The notes under the pieces were generated by a model that had not been told where the DNA came from, did no database searches, and saw only the letters and a program-made list of their open reading frames with translations. Made by a program: the position numbers and the translations under genes. This document shows positions 23,952 to 35,419 of a stretch of DNA of 64,000 nucleotides, piece by piece. Position 1 is the stretch's first letter, and the number at the start of each line of letters is the position of its first letter. This stretch comes from Gryganskiella cystojenkinii (Eukaryota > Mortierellomycota > Mortierellomycetes > Mortierellales > Mortierellaceae): positions 1 through 64,000 of the forward strand of contig JAAAIG010000051.1 of NCBI GenBank assembly GCA_015852425.1. Direction: 5' to 3'.

Positions 23952-25558
23952 ATGACCAAGAGAAACTCTCCCACACCTGCCTCCGTGGACGTTGACATGT
24001 CTGACAGCGCCGCCAAGAAAGCCAAGGTCGGTCAAACCGAGGTCGTCGAAGCTGGATTTGAACACTACCCTCAGGACCGCTACACCATCACGAACGACTA
24101 CATCAAGAACTCCCGCTTCGATATCCTCTACATGGCCACCCGTGCCCGTGCCGAGACTATCCGACTCATGTTTGAGTTTTGCGGTGTAGGTTGCGCAACC
24201 GTCCTTTCAAGAAGAGTCCACAGTTTGACCTACAATCTCTTTTTGCTTGTTAAAAACAAAGTTACCCACGCTCACCCTTCATTTTTTATTTCTTACTTTC
24301 TTCCATGTCTTCAGGTCAACTACACGAGCTCAGCTCCTGTTGAATGGCCCAAGTACAAGAAGGACACTCCCTTTGGTCTCCTGCCCGTTTTGACCCATTA
24401 CAAGCCAGATGGCACCACATTTGTCCTGCCCGAGGTTGCCTCGATTCAACGTTATACTGCAAAGATGCTGGGTCTTGCCGGTTCGAACCCAGAGGAAGAA
24501 GCCATCATTGACTCCGTGAACCAGGTCGCGCTCGAGGACATCCTCAACACATTCCTTATGGACGTCTGGATGAAGAAGGATCCCTCCAAGGAGGACATTG
24601 CCAAGGCCTTTGAAAAGTTGCTGCCTTACTTTGATGGTCTCGAACGGACATTGGTCTCTAACGGATCCAACGGATACCTCGTGGGAAATAAGGTATCAAC
24701 AACAAGACAAAACAAGAATATTGGGTTAATCCATTTGGCTGTGTCGTGTGTCTCAACCAACAGTGCTAGGTCTTTCTCTCTAATCATTTCGCGCGTCTTT
24801 TTTTATTTATCTTTCGGCTGTCCCTAGGCCTGCTACGCCGAGTTCCCTTGGTACGACTGGCTGCACATGTTCTACGACACCTACGCCGAGAACATGAAGA
24901 CGATCTGCTCGGAAGAGATCCGTCCTGCTACCCACAAGATGTTCATGCGTCTTGATGGCAACCCTCGCATCCAGACCTACATCAAGGCCGGCCGCTGGGA
25001 ACACCGCCCTTCAAAGCCTGTGGTCGGACTCTACTCGGCTGGTGTCTGTGTTTCAGACTGGGACCGAGGTGAGAATCGTGAACAACATGGAGGAGATCAG
25101 CTAAACCAATTGAAATGAAGAAAATATCATGGAGCTTGACCGCCATGCCGAAGACAAGACGAAGACACTGATCTGCATTGTTCTGTACACCTCCCTTCCT
25201 ATCATGCATGTTTGTAGCCTACAAATTCTACAAGGACACGTTGGACCTCGAGTGCCTCGCCAACCGTCAACCTGAGGGTTTGCCCGAGGGTGGCCGCTAT
25301 ATGGAGTTTGTTGCAGGCCATGGCGATAAGACCCGATTCACCGTCTTTTGTTATGGAAGTAGCTGCCCCGCTGACCCTCCACAAAAGACTGGAATCAATT
25401 TCTTGGTCCGGGACATCAACGAGGCTCACGAGAGATTGGTCAAGAAGGGGGTGGTCTTTAAGATGGCTCCACAAAAATTTCCTTGGGGTTCTGTCGCTCA
25501 GTTCACTGACCCTGATGGCAATACTCTGAATCTCTGTGATTCTCCCAAGTTCTGGTAG
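23952..25558 (+). CDS. glutathione S-transferase fused to a VOC (glyoxalase-like) domain
   Basis: Four exons (23952-24185, 24315-24692, 24828-25068, 25218-25558) encode about 397 aa in phase. After a short basic leader, residues about 50-145 form a sigma-like GST thioredoxin domain (FDILYMATRARAETIRLMFE, then FGLLPVLTHYKPDG and LPEVASIQRYTAK). The all-helical GST C-domain runs to about 265 (FPWYDWLHMFYDTY ... IQTYIKAGRWEHRPSKP). A VOC module fills about 268-397 (VVGLYSAGVCVSDWDRAYKF, GRYMEFVAG, GINFLVRDINEAHERL, FTDPDGNTLNLCD). The GST-VOC junction lies within exon 3, so the fusion does not depend on a splice guess. Usual VOC metal ligands seem lost: the first strand has Ala where His is common and the last has Asn/Leu where Glu is common. 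Cytosolic detoxification is plausible; the VOC part may bind ligand without catalysis. Confidence 0.9.
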
Positions 25559-26022
25559 TTGTTACTGCAGCCGCAGTTCTTATTGTGCATAGTATACTTC
25601 TTGTTGTTTTCCCCGCTCTCTTTTTTTATTATTCTAGCCTGACTTGTTATCGGCTTATCACAGTAAACTATCAAAAAAAAAAAAAAGTTCCATGGCTCTT
25701 TGCCACCATTTCAGATCTTTTTTAAGATGAGAATCGCTCTCGTAGTCTAGCGGTGGATGAACAATGCAGTGAAATAGCCGATGGGCTGGTTGCACAACAA
25801 TTTCAAAAGAAATGAAATCAAAAACTCGCTAAAAATCGTTGAGTGTTGAACTTTGCCCGCAGTCTTTGTCTCTTCTCTTTTGCAATTGTATCTATCTTTC
25901 TCACGTCTTCATCAAGAAAATATCTCTCTCGGTCACCTTTTCTTTCCTTTTTTTGGTCTCTCCTCCTCTTACGGCTCTTTCACTCACCTTTACTCACCTT
26001 CACCGCTCTCCCTTTCAAAGAA
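25559..26022. other. intergenic region between GST-VOC and TBC genes
   Basis: The GST 3' UTR followed by the TBC gene leader. The sequence tcgtagtctagcggt near 25741-25755 resembles a tRNA A box, but no B box or cloverleaf follows. Confidence 0.5.
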
Positions 26023-26344
26023 ATGAAACTCTTGTGGTCAAAAAAGAAGGCAGATGGACGTGTGCAACAAGATGAAGCTGTCACGACGACAACAACGGCC
26101 GGTACAGCGCAGAAGATGTCGCCATCTCCACATACAACAGCAACAACCACTCAAAAGAAGACTGTGGCCATCGTAGATTTGCCACCACCCTCCGCTTACT
26201 CCCTCAAGAGAAACAACAAGGAAGAAAAAGAAGGCAGGAGGCCGTCATTCATGATGCGGTCCAAGAGTGCACGATCAGCCACGGCATCAAAGCCTTTGAT
26301 CCCTGTACGAGGAACGAGTATCCGGAGACGTGACCAAGTAATGT

Positions 26345-26393
<49 letters not shown>

Positions 26394-29300
26394 GAGTTTT
26401 TTTTCCCAGGGCAACACCTTGCACAAGATGCAGTGAGGATGTATCCAGATGTGGTTTTTTCTTTATTTTTTCTGTCTCCTCCTCGGGTTGCACGCCACGC
26501 CGTTTGTCAATACGGTAAAAGAGGTGGAGAGAAAGAGAGAGAGAGGAAGAGAGAAGAAATAATAGAAAAAAGAAGAATGCGCATTTAATACATTGAATGA
26601 GCAATGAATGTGAGAGGACGAAGATGCAAGGAAGGGAAAGAAAGGAAGGCGTCAAAGGAACTGTTTCCAGCAAAAAAAGAAAGAGGAGAAAGAGGGGTCT
26701 GTTTGGTCCCGTCCCTGAATTTCTTCTTTACCTTTCCTTTGAACACCCCTTTCACTCTGTCTGCTTTTTTACTCCACAAACGCACAAAGAGGAAAAGTCA
26801 AAGTCCAAAAACCTTTTTGCCCTTTTATTCCTTCATTTTCCCTCGGCCATCACTCATCATCTTCCCTCATCCAATCCTCAGATTCAGGATCAAGGCACAG
26901 CAGACCCACCCAGACAGAAGGACAGCAGGGACAAGACAAAGGACTCTATCAAAGATACCAACCTCACGGACAAGCATTCGCAATCGACCTCTCATTCGCG
27001 TTCACTTTCAGACTCATCTGTGTCGCCAGCACCCATCCTTCGCCCACAAGCATTCCTTCCGACATCGTCTTCGTCAACAAGACCAGGAAACCACCATCAA
27101 CATCGCAATCTTGTACAACAGCAGCAACAACAACAACAATACAGTGTCCCAACACCTCCTCCACGTCGGGAACGTAGCGAGACTATCCCTCGAAGACGGT
27201 CTGTTGCAAACAGGATCGGAACCCTTCTAGGAAGAAAAGACTCTACTAAAGCAGGCCCTATGGCGATGGCTACACCGGCACCCTTGCCCACTCCAGCTTC
27301 TCCTTCTTCTCCCTCTCGGACCAACGGCAGCTTTAGCAATAGAAATGGCAGCATTAACGGAAAGAGTCAGGGCAACGGCAACAGTAGTCGTCATGGTGGT
27401 GCTGATCTAGATCGGTCACCGCTCCCAACCTTCAACGCCTCTTCCTCGTCCACTACAGCCCACCATCGCCCGCACCAATTCGTCCAAAATCGTACTTTAA
27501 AATCCAGCAAATCCGTCGATGGTCTTATGGGCCGTGCCCGTTCCCATACTGCCGATCCTACCATCCACAACCCAAGGGGCAACTTTCAGCATTTGCATAT
27601 CAACTCACCTAACCTCACGCAGACTCAATTGGATACTTATGGGGTTCCAGATGACCAACAGCAGAGACCTTCTGTCCCCTTGCGCCGAGGTGTCAGTGTA
27701 TCACATAACGGAAACGAACATTCCCCATCCTCTTCTTCCTCTTCGAGGGAAGAGACCTTGCGGACACCCCGTCGACCCTCTCAACGGCAGCAACAGCGAC
27801 AACAGGATCAGTCTCGGGAGCGATCGTCATCTCGTCATAGAGATCAGCAGCCAATGTCACCCATACAGCCTACTCCCATCTCTTCCTCATCGTCTCAATC
27901 GCCCTACCAAAATCTTAATGTTCAATCCAGTCAGATTGCGTCTCGGTCGACGCCAAAGCTTTCTCTTTACCCTCAGCAACAACAACATCCAATACCACCT
28001 TCTCAGAGGGACTTTACGAGCGATTCCAAGGAGACTCGATCGTTCAATGGTTTACCAGGTCAGCTCGAATCAACCAAGCCAAAGCCAAAGACCTCGAAAC
28101 TCAAGCCCATCGTGACACCCGAGAAGACCAATGATGATCATGTGGAGAGGTAAGAAAAAAACAGACAAAAAAGATTGAAAAGAGAGCCCAGCCTGTACCT
28201 GGGGATCGATCTAGACTACACCAAACAGCTCATGCGGTCTCTCTTCCTTGGATCTTTTTTTTTTGTACCCCACTGTTTTTGTTGCTCCCGACCATTGTGT
28301 TTTCACATAACACACACGTTCTCATCTTTCTTCGTTTGTAACCTCTTTACCAGGGACCAATACGGATTCAAGAAGGAATCTCAGTGGTTGTCGCATCGCG
28401 ACTTTGTGATTTTTGAGACTCAATATATACCCATCATGGAACGGCGACGTCAAAAATGGGCCATTTTTATGAATGATTCTCATGGAGAACTTCCACCCCG
28501 GTCTGCGAAACGTAAGAGATTTTATTTTATTTTTATGGGTTAAAGGAGGATGTCAGGGTCAAGGAATATCCAGGGATACAGAAGAAGGGGCAAATATGTT
28601 AACTAATGACTATTTTTGTTCATTGTAGTGAAACGGTATATCCGGAAGGGCATCCCGCCAGCATTACGAGGCGAGGTAAAGTGCCGTTTCACGACGTGCA
28701 TGTCTACGCTGGAGCAAAGCGCTTGGCTCTAGTCGATGGAGTGATCAAATACTGTACTGATTTTTTTTTTTTTTTTTGCTATTGTTCACATTTAGGCATG
28801 GTTCCATTACAGCGGAGCAGAGGACAAGTTCAATGCCAACCCAGGACTCTTTAAGCGCTTGCTTGCTCAGGCAAAAATGAAAGGATCTGCAAACGAATAT
28901 GCCGAGGTCATTGAAAGAGGTATATGTCGTTGTACATATTTGCCGAGGATGGGGAATGGTATGCTGATCAGACAGACTTACGCCTTTTTTTTTTGACACC
29001 CTTGACCTCGTAGATCTCCACAGGACATTCCCGGAAAATATCAACTTCAAATCACAAATCACACAACAACAGGATGGTGGAACGCAGCTCTCTACAGATA
29101 ATGTGGCCGCGATCCAGTCCCTGCGTCGTGTCCTTTTGGCGTTTAGTTTGCATTGTCCTTCGATCGGATATTGTCAGTCCTTGAACTACATCGCAGGATT
29201 ACTCTTATTGTTCATGAACGAGGAACAATCGTTTTGGACTCTTTCGGTTATCATCCAAAATTTCTTACCCGAGGGCATGTACGACGTGACGATGGAGGGT

Positions 29301-29945
29301 GCGAATCTGGATCAGGCTGTCCTGATGACCTTGATCATGGAGCGATTACCGACCGTTTGGGCAAAGTTCAGTGGAGGCGCGACCTCGGTCGAAATGGATG
29401 AAGGGCCTGGGTTGCCGACGGTGACTCTGGTGACAAGTCATTGGTTCTTGACGTTGTTTATCAACATCTTACCTGTTGAGGTAACGTTCTTCCTTTTATT
29501 CTTTTGTCTGTCGAGGGGACGATAAGAGACACAGGAACATATTACTTCCTGCTATGTACCCTATTTGACAACAAGCTCATTTTAACGCTCTCACCCCGGT
29601 TTTATATTTTGGCATTTATTTTAGTCGATTCTCCGCGTCTGGGATTGCTTTTTCTACGAGGGGCGTAAGATCCTATTCCGGGTCGCACTTACGATCCTTC
29701 GACTGCACGAGGCTGAAATCGCCAAGATCGATGATCCTCTGGAGGTCTTTCAAGTCGTCCAGAATATCCCCAAGAGATTGATTGACTGTCATAAGCTTAT
29801 GGAAGCCTGCTTCAAGAGGATGGGATCCTTTGATCTGACAACCAAGGATATCGATCGGAGGTATGATCAGTTCCGGGCCAAGAGGCGAAACGCTCGAGCG
29901 GCCGCACAGGCTTCTCGATCGACTGCTGCTGCGGTGAAGAAGTGA
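26023..29945 (+). CDS. TBC-domain Rab GTPase-activating protein, Msb3/Msb4-like
   Basis: Seven exons (26023-26337, 26882-28149, 28354-28511, 28629-28675, 28796-28919, 29014-29480, 29625-29945) give about 899 aa. The first 525 residues are disordered, rich in Ser, Gln and Arg, with clusters of phosphorylatable Ser-Pro. Then YGFKKESQWLSHRDFVIFE leads into the TBC domain (about 575-830). It has YIRKGIPPALRGEAWFHYSG, the arginine-finger motif IERDLHRTFPEN (IxxDxxR) and the glutamine-finger motif GYCQSLNYIAG (YxQ). LEGA-type TMEGANLDQAVL and RVWDCFFYEG complete it. Both catalytic fingers are intact, so it should stimulate GTP hydrolysis on a Rab, probably a Sec4/Rab8-type exocytic one by similarity to Msb3. 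The exon 2 acceptor could instead be 6 nt later (26888). Intron 1 (544 nt) holds a TTG microsatellite. AATAAA lies at 30038-30043. Confidence 0.9.
26346..26392 (+). repeat. (TTG)n microsatellite in TBC intron 1
   Basis: About 15 uninterrupted TTG/GTT units just after the first donor site. It is likely to vary in length between strains. Confidence 0.9.
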
Positions 29946-30405
29946 AGAGGCCAAGGATGGGACAGCATAATATATTAGGGGCGAGATAAGACCCCACATG
30001 TCCGCCTGCCCTATGCCTTTTACACTTTTTGTTTGATAATAAACTCAAGGGCGATGAATATATTACAGTACTTTGTTGTTCTGTCAGTTTTGTGGGAGAA
30101 GGGGGGGTAAAGTGCGGCGAAAGGGAAGATCGCCATGCAAATTGGTGTATCTTGACAATTGTATTTTTGATTTGATGTAAAAAAAAACATATTTTGCTTT
30201 TAGGGTATGAAGGGTTGTCGTCAGACTAAATTATAATAAAAAGCTCAATTGTAAACTGGGGTGAAGGGTTGATTTCTGAAAAGCAAAAAAAAGTGATTCA
30301 ATGATGACAAGGGAGAGGTGCTCGAAAGGAATAGGAGGCGGGGCTGTGGTTAATTATTGCTCGCGGTATTGGTAAGGGGGGGGGGGGGGGTAAGGGTACA
30401 GAATG
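29946..30405. other. convergent intergenic region with a G-run
   Basis: Between the TBC stop and the stop of the minus-strand membrane protein. It contains AATAAA at 30038-30043 and a run of 15 G at 30376-30390. Confidence 0.6.
30376..30390 (+). repeat. poly-G run (15 nt)
   Basis: Fifteen uninterrupted G flanked by taa motifs. It lies 16 nt beyond the stop of the minus-strand gene, so its transcript would carry poly-C. Confidence 0.9.
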
Positions 30406-32241
30406 CTAAGATTTTTGTTCTCCCGCGGAAATCAATCCAACCCTGAGGAGTTGCGAGGAAAGGAGTGTAGGTGAAGAAAACGCAGGGGATTCAAATGACC
30501 CTACACCGACACCTGCTGCTGTCGCACTTCTAGCCTCATCATCTTCCGTAGCGATTTCGATGTGGTGGTCAATGCTGCTGTTGTTCTTGGCATGACCCCT
30601 GGATTGCCCAAAGGCGGCTGTGCTCTTGGCCATTGTCCCGCCACGTTGGCTTGACTCGGGCTCATAGTTGGTCGTAAAATGTTGTTGTTGCTGTTGTTGT
30701 TGTTGCTGGTATGACAGATCGGCGTAATGTTGTTGAGTTTGTTGAGTTTGAAACTGGTAAGGCTGTTGTTGGGGTGGCGAGAACTGTGAATATTGGTAGG
30801 CCAGAGGAGGAGAGAGAGAGGCGCTCATGTACGGCAAATGCGCGGATGTCGGCGTGCCTGCGCCTCCTTGAGCCAAGTACATGCTATGCGTGTTCATCAT
30901 GGATCGTCTTCGGGTCGTGATCGAGGGAGGGATGACCAAGGTTGCAGGCGTCTGTTGCATCATGCTGACAGGTCGAAGGTCGCCGGTACTGCGGGTCATT
31001 GAGTGATGCAGACGACCATAGACTGCCGCCGGCATTGGTGGTGAGAGTGGCATGAGTGGTGGTGGTGAGACAGATCGATCTGTCAACACAACCGAGAATC
31101 TTGTACCAATGGAATGTCGAGGTGTTGTTGCTGAGTCTTGTTCGTGTTCCTGCATGAGCTCTTGTTGCTGTTGTTGGCTTTGGAGGTGTTCGTTACTGTT
31201 ATTATAATTGGAAGACGATCCTCCTGCGGCGGCCTGAGGATACAAGGAGGCTGAAGGACTATCGGCTGCAGTAGGAAGTGGAGGAGGGATGGGACTGACT
31301 CGCCCGTGGTATTCATCATAATGACTGTTTCTGAGTTCGCCTGCTGATAACGCTTTAGGGCTAGAGGAGATATAGTCACCGCCGTTGCTACCAATGATGA
31401 TGCTATTGGCGCGACTGTTTCCACCACCTCCAGTGTTGGCACCCGGAGTACCAGAGTTGGATCCTGACCAGTAGCCAGACTGCATAGAACTTGGTCTAGC
31501 GACTGCGGCTGCAGGCATGGTGGGGCTCAACATCCGGTTCGAGTGTCCGAGCGACAAGGTTGAAGAACGTTTCGAGAGACGATGACTCTGGTGCAACTCG
31601 GACATTTCTTGCAAGGCCCGGCTGATATCGATCTCACTTGCGACGCTGCTACCGATCCCACTACCATTGGCAGACCCGGTCGTGCCCATAAAGATACCGC
31701 TGCCCCTGTTCCTCCCACCTGCATTCACCCCACTGAGACTCAATGTACTGTCTCGCTTGTTTATATTTTTGGATGAACCCGAGCCTAAGGGACCCGAAAA
31801 GGTGTTCGTGTCAATAAAAGAAGCCGAGCGCATCGCTCGACGCGCTTTTGCACGACGAGTCCTAAACAGACAAAAGACCACAGCGCCTAATCCGGCCAAG
31901 ACCACAAAGACGACGACGAGTGAGACCGTCAACATGGTCGGGCCATTCGTGTTATTGTCATCGATTAGTCCCCAAGGTGTCGCCGCAGGGTCGGTCCCGA
32001 CGGTTGGGTTGGCACCATTATTGGTGCTGGAAGAGCTGCTGGGGAGATCGGCAGTGATGGTGGAAAAAGTTGTGGTTGTGATCGTGGTCGTGGTAGTTGT
32101 AGGTTCAGCAGTTGTCAGGGGCGGGTTTCCGGTGTTGGTAGGCGGGTTGATGACGGGGTCGGTTATAGAAGAAGATTGGACTGGTGGCCGGGATCGACCG
32201 CCACCACCACGGCCGGTAGAGGTAGGAGCAGGTGCAGCCAT
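30406..32241 (-). CDS. single-pass membrane protein with Ser/Thr-rich ectodomain
   Basis: A single exon encodes 611 aa. Residues 1-100 are rich in Thr, Ser, Pro and Asn (including a poly-Thr stretch near 48-60), a typical O-glycosylated stalk. A single hydrophobic helix spans about 103-126 (LTVSLVVVFVVLAGLGAVVF), followed by the stop-transfer cluster RTRRAKARR. The remaining 485 residues are cytoplasmic, with GTxxSANGSG-like Gly/Ser stretches, Gln runs and many Ser-Pro sites. The architecture recalls fungal wall sensors (Mid2/Wsc type) but there is no cysteine-rich head. There is also no N-terminal signal peptide, so either the helix acts as a signal anchor or a 5' exon is missing. No family is assigned with confidence. 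Confidence 0.75.
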   Translation of the reverse strand: MAAPAPTSTGRGGGGRSRPPVQSSSITDPVINPPTNTGNPPLTTAEPTTTTTTITTTTFSTITADLPSSSSSTNNGANPTVGTDPAATPWGLIDDNNTNGPTMLTVSLVVVFVVLAGLGAVVFCLFRTRRAKARRAMRSASFIDTNTFSGPLGSGSSKNINKRDSTLSLSGVNAGGRNRGSGIFMGTTGSANGSGIGSSVASEIDISRALQEMSELHQSHRLSKRSSTLSLGHSNRMLSPTMPAAAVARPSSMQSGYWSGSNSGTPGANTGGGGNSRANSIIIGSNGGDYISSSPKALSAGELRNSHYDEYHGRVSPIPPPLPTAADSPSASLYPQAAAGGSSSNYNNSNEHLQSQQQQQELMQEHEQDSATTPRHSIGTRFSVVLTDRSVSPPPLMPLSPPMPAAVYGRLHHSMTRSTGDLRPVSMMQQTPATLVIPPSITTRRRSMMNTHSMYLAQGGAGTPTSAHLPYMSASLSPPLAYQYSQFSPPQQQPYQFQTQQTQQHYADLSYQQQQQQQQQHFTTNYEPESSQRGGTMAKSTAAFGQSRGHAKNNSSIDHHIEIATEDDEARSATAAGVGVGSFESPAFSSPTLLSSQLLRVGLISAGEQKS

Positions 32242-35200
32242 GAGATCGTCGTTCTTATTTGATTTGGGGCGTGCTTCTTCTCCCGACTATCGTTGATTTT
32301 GTTGTTGTTGTTGTTGTTGTCGCCGTTGTTGTTACTGTTCTGATCGATATCGCCGTCAGTATTGTTTTCTCGATCCGAGAAAGGGGAAGAAGTAGACGAA
32401 AAGGGATCAGGGGAAGATGCCCTTGTGCTTGCGTGGTAGTGGTCGCGAACAAGATCAGGGTCCGGTAAAAGGGTAGATAGTGCGACGACAATAAAAGAGG
32501 TTGATGGCGGTGTGGAAAACGGTGGTGCTGTCGAGGAGGATGAAGTAGAAGAGAAAGGGAAGGGGATGAAGAGTTTCTAGTTGAGGTAAGGGAGGTTGTT
32601 GCCGAGGATGGAAAGAATGAAAAGTGGGGTACAAAGAGGGGTGGAATTGATGGCGGCTCCCGAAGTGGAAGAGGTGTCGGGATTAAAGAAGAAAGTAAGG
32701 AAAAAGAGTGCAAGGGAGGAGAGAAAGAAGGAAACGAAGGAGAGAGGCGCTCAACAATAAGCGTCATATGTAAAGAGAAAATAATAGGGACGATCGCAAA
32801 CAACAACAACCAAGCAGGAATCGATTGGAGATCCCCTTCCAAGTCAACTACAAGAGAGGGGCAAAACCAACAAAAAAAAAAAAAAAAAAAATTAACAGGC
32901 TTTCGTTGGAAACGGAAAAGCGAGGGAGAGCGGGAGTGAACAAGAACAGGCTCACCCACTGACCCCGCTCTTCTGGCTGAAGGCGTCTGGGGGTTTAGAT
33001 TTCAAATGCTTTACGAAGGCGTTTTACGGTGTGGACTTGATAAACGGTAGTTGAAAAAAATCTTCCTAAGAATAGCCTGCAAAAAATCAAAAATTCAAAT
33101 ATGAGTGGACGTGCGTACCCTCGTCCCCATGCGGATCGAAGCACAAAACAGGGGAAATCGAAAAAAAGAGACCACCGTGATGGTTGCACAGGAGCAAAAG
33201 GACTAGAAAAAAATGCTGGTTCTTTGATCCGTTTCTGCCGCGTGTTCTTGTGGAGGTGGACAGAGGGGATGGATGTGTTTCGAGCAAGAAAAACAAATGA
33301 TTGTTTGCGTAGCCACCTGTAGTCTCGTCCTCGATCGGATCTTTTTTTTTCTCACTGCTGCGGTGATGCAAAAAAAAAGGGAGGTGGGGTATATCCGGAA
33401 AAGAAAGTGGCAGGGAACGGACCGTGTATTGTCTGGCAAATTTGTAAGAGGGGGGGAGGGCAGATGACGGGTTCAATATGCAGGGAGCAGGGGTGCGAGG
33501 AATTAAATGGGGGCTATGGGAAACGAATAACGACGTGCTCTCGATAACTTTTGATGAGATCGAGGTCTACAAATTTTGGGGCGTTACAAATGGAATCCGA
33601 AGAAGGCGAAGAAGGCGAAGAGGCGAGCACAACGAAAAAGCCTATTTAGACTTTTTTTTTAAGAGACGCGTTTTCATATTTGATCTAATATACTGCTACG
33701 CTGCCCAAAGGGGCCAGACAGCTCATCTCAATGCATTTGCATTTGATCTTCGAAATGCATTCCATGCGAAAAGACTTACATTCAAGGGGACAGCCACCAG
33801 GTCTAGCACTAAGTCCAAGGGATCGAACAGGTTCGGAGAGGGAGTGATTATCAAGGGACCGACTCTTCTTTTCCAACTTATTGAGCGCCTCCAGCCCCTC
33901 TGCACGGGAGATTCCAAGCTGTTGAAAACTCTCAAACTCCAGCAGGTTTTTCCATAACTTTTGACTAGATGGTCACAACAGTAACAGACAGACTCTCATC
34001 GGAATTATTTTCTTTCTATCCTTTGCACTGTCGACAACACGTTCGTTTGGTCCAAGCAATCGAAGAGGAGGACGTACGAGCACGTAAACGCGAGAGCAAG
34101 GGGTGGAGACGACTTCATAACATTAAAAATACAAACTGACCCTCGTCTGCTCTCAATTCTTTGCAGAAACACAGGCAATGACCCGCAAGGGTTCAAAGCA
34201 AGGGAGGACCACTACTACCATTACGGAGGCTATTCTTGTCTAAAAAGGAGTAACTCCATGGAGAAAACTGATCTAGACCAATCTCCTTTTCTGTGCTTGC
34301 ATGCAAACCCAACGTCAGAAGCAACAACCTCCTCTCATCGTCTTTTCCCCGTCCGTTTCCATCACCCTTGCAAAAACAAAGTCCCGTTATCTTTGCTGCA
34401 ACATCAAGAGAAAAAGAAAAAAAAGGAAAAAGAATAATGCTGGTCCCTGCGCTTTTCCCAGCAAAACTCGGATCAAACATTGACCCGAGGATTGCAGTGA
34501 AAATTGGACCTACAGTAGTATCCAACACTAGAGGCAGGCACAGATACTGAAAGAAAGACAATGAGAGCCTTTGCCTGGTCAATCTACAATCCGCCGCTTC
34601 ACATACACGAGGCAGACTAGTGCTAATGGGGCTCTGGAGCTGTGCTTCTGGGTCCGATCTCTGCAACTGAGACCTCACCGCAAATTCTTCTCGTACATCA
34701 AGCGTACCAAAGATCTTACAAATTGTAAGAACCTCTTCAACAACAATCGCAAGGGAACCTTGTCAAGAGTAAACGTGGGCTGGGGATAATAAAAAAAAGA
34801 ATCATTATCCGCCGTTTACGCGCTGTGGTACATGTAGGTCATGAAGTGATGACCCTTGGATTACAATTATCGCTCATGAGCCTCTTGTGTGCCTTCTCGT
34901 AACATAAAAAAAAATCTTCAGAGTTGAGAACGAATTTTCCCGTGAGCCTCGCTCGATAGCAGTGATAATTTTTTTAAGGAAGGGCAGGCATGGTCCACGC
35001 GTCAGAGCACATTTTTGATGTCCATGTGCCCTGCAAATCGATTTCTATAGGCAGAGAAGCGCTGTTTCTGGTTTTTTGAAACAGCTTTTCTCGCACAAAA
35101 TATGCGGGTCCGATCTTATGGTTCTTCCTTAAGGATGCCTTTGCTTTCCGCATGATGGCATGGTAGTCTACAGCAAACAGTGGTTGTTTCTTCAGAACAA

Positions 35201-35419
35201 TAATCTCTTGACCTCGAGTACGTCAGTTCCCGAAGTAGAATACAGAAAGTATTGATGTCCTTTGACGGCAGTCGAGAATGAGACCCTTGAACGAGTTCAA
35301 TTTTTATTTGGTGGCAAAATTACATAGTAGTTGAATGTGTTTGCGTTACCAATTGCGCTTCTTTATTTCGACACGTTCTTGTAACACTTATGCTCGCCTT
35401 CAGTGGCTTGATTTCTTCA
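32242..35419. other. gene-poor region
   Basis: About 3.2 kb. It starts with the CT-rich leader of the membrane-protein gene (open for 234 codons on the minus strand, but low-complexity), then a run of A near 32872-32890. A GAAGGCGAA microsatellite lies at 33598-33620. The minus strand at 33690-33950 reads FQQLGISRAEGLEALNKLE and SLDNHSLSEPVRSLG in one frame. This could be a gene fragment but is not recognised. Nothing else was seen. Confidence 0.45.

Noticed and set aside
25738..25790. Possible tRNA gene (A-box-like tcgtagtctagcggt)
   Set aside because: No B box, no anticodon stem and no acceptor pairing follow.
32255..32959. Minus-strand open frame of 234 codons before the membrane-protein gene
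   Set aside because: Ser/Pro/Leu/Thr-biased translation of CT-rich leader DNA; no signal peptide or domain and a different frame from the gene.
33478..33957. Plus-strand open frame of 159 codons with a poly-Arg stretch
   Set aside because: The poly-Arg stretch is a translated GAAGGC-type microsatellite; no other coding evidence.
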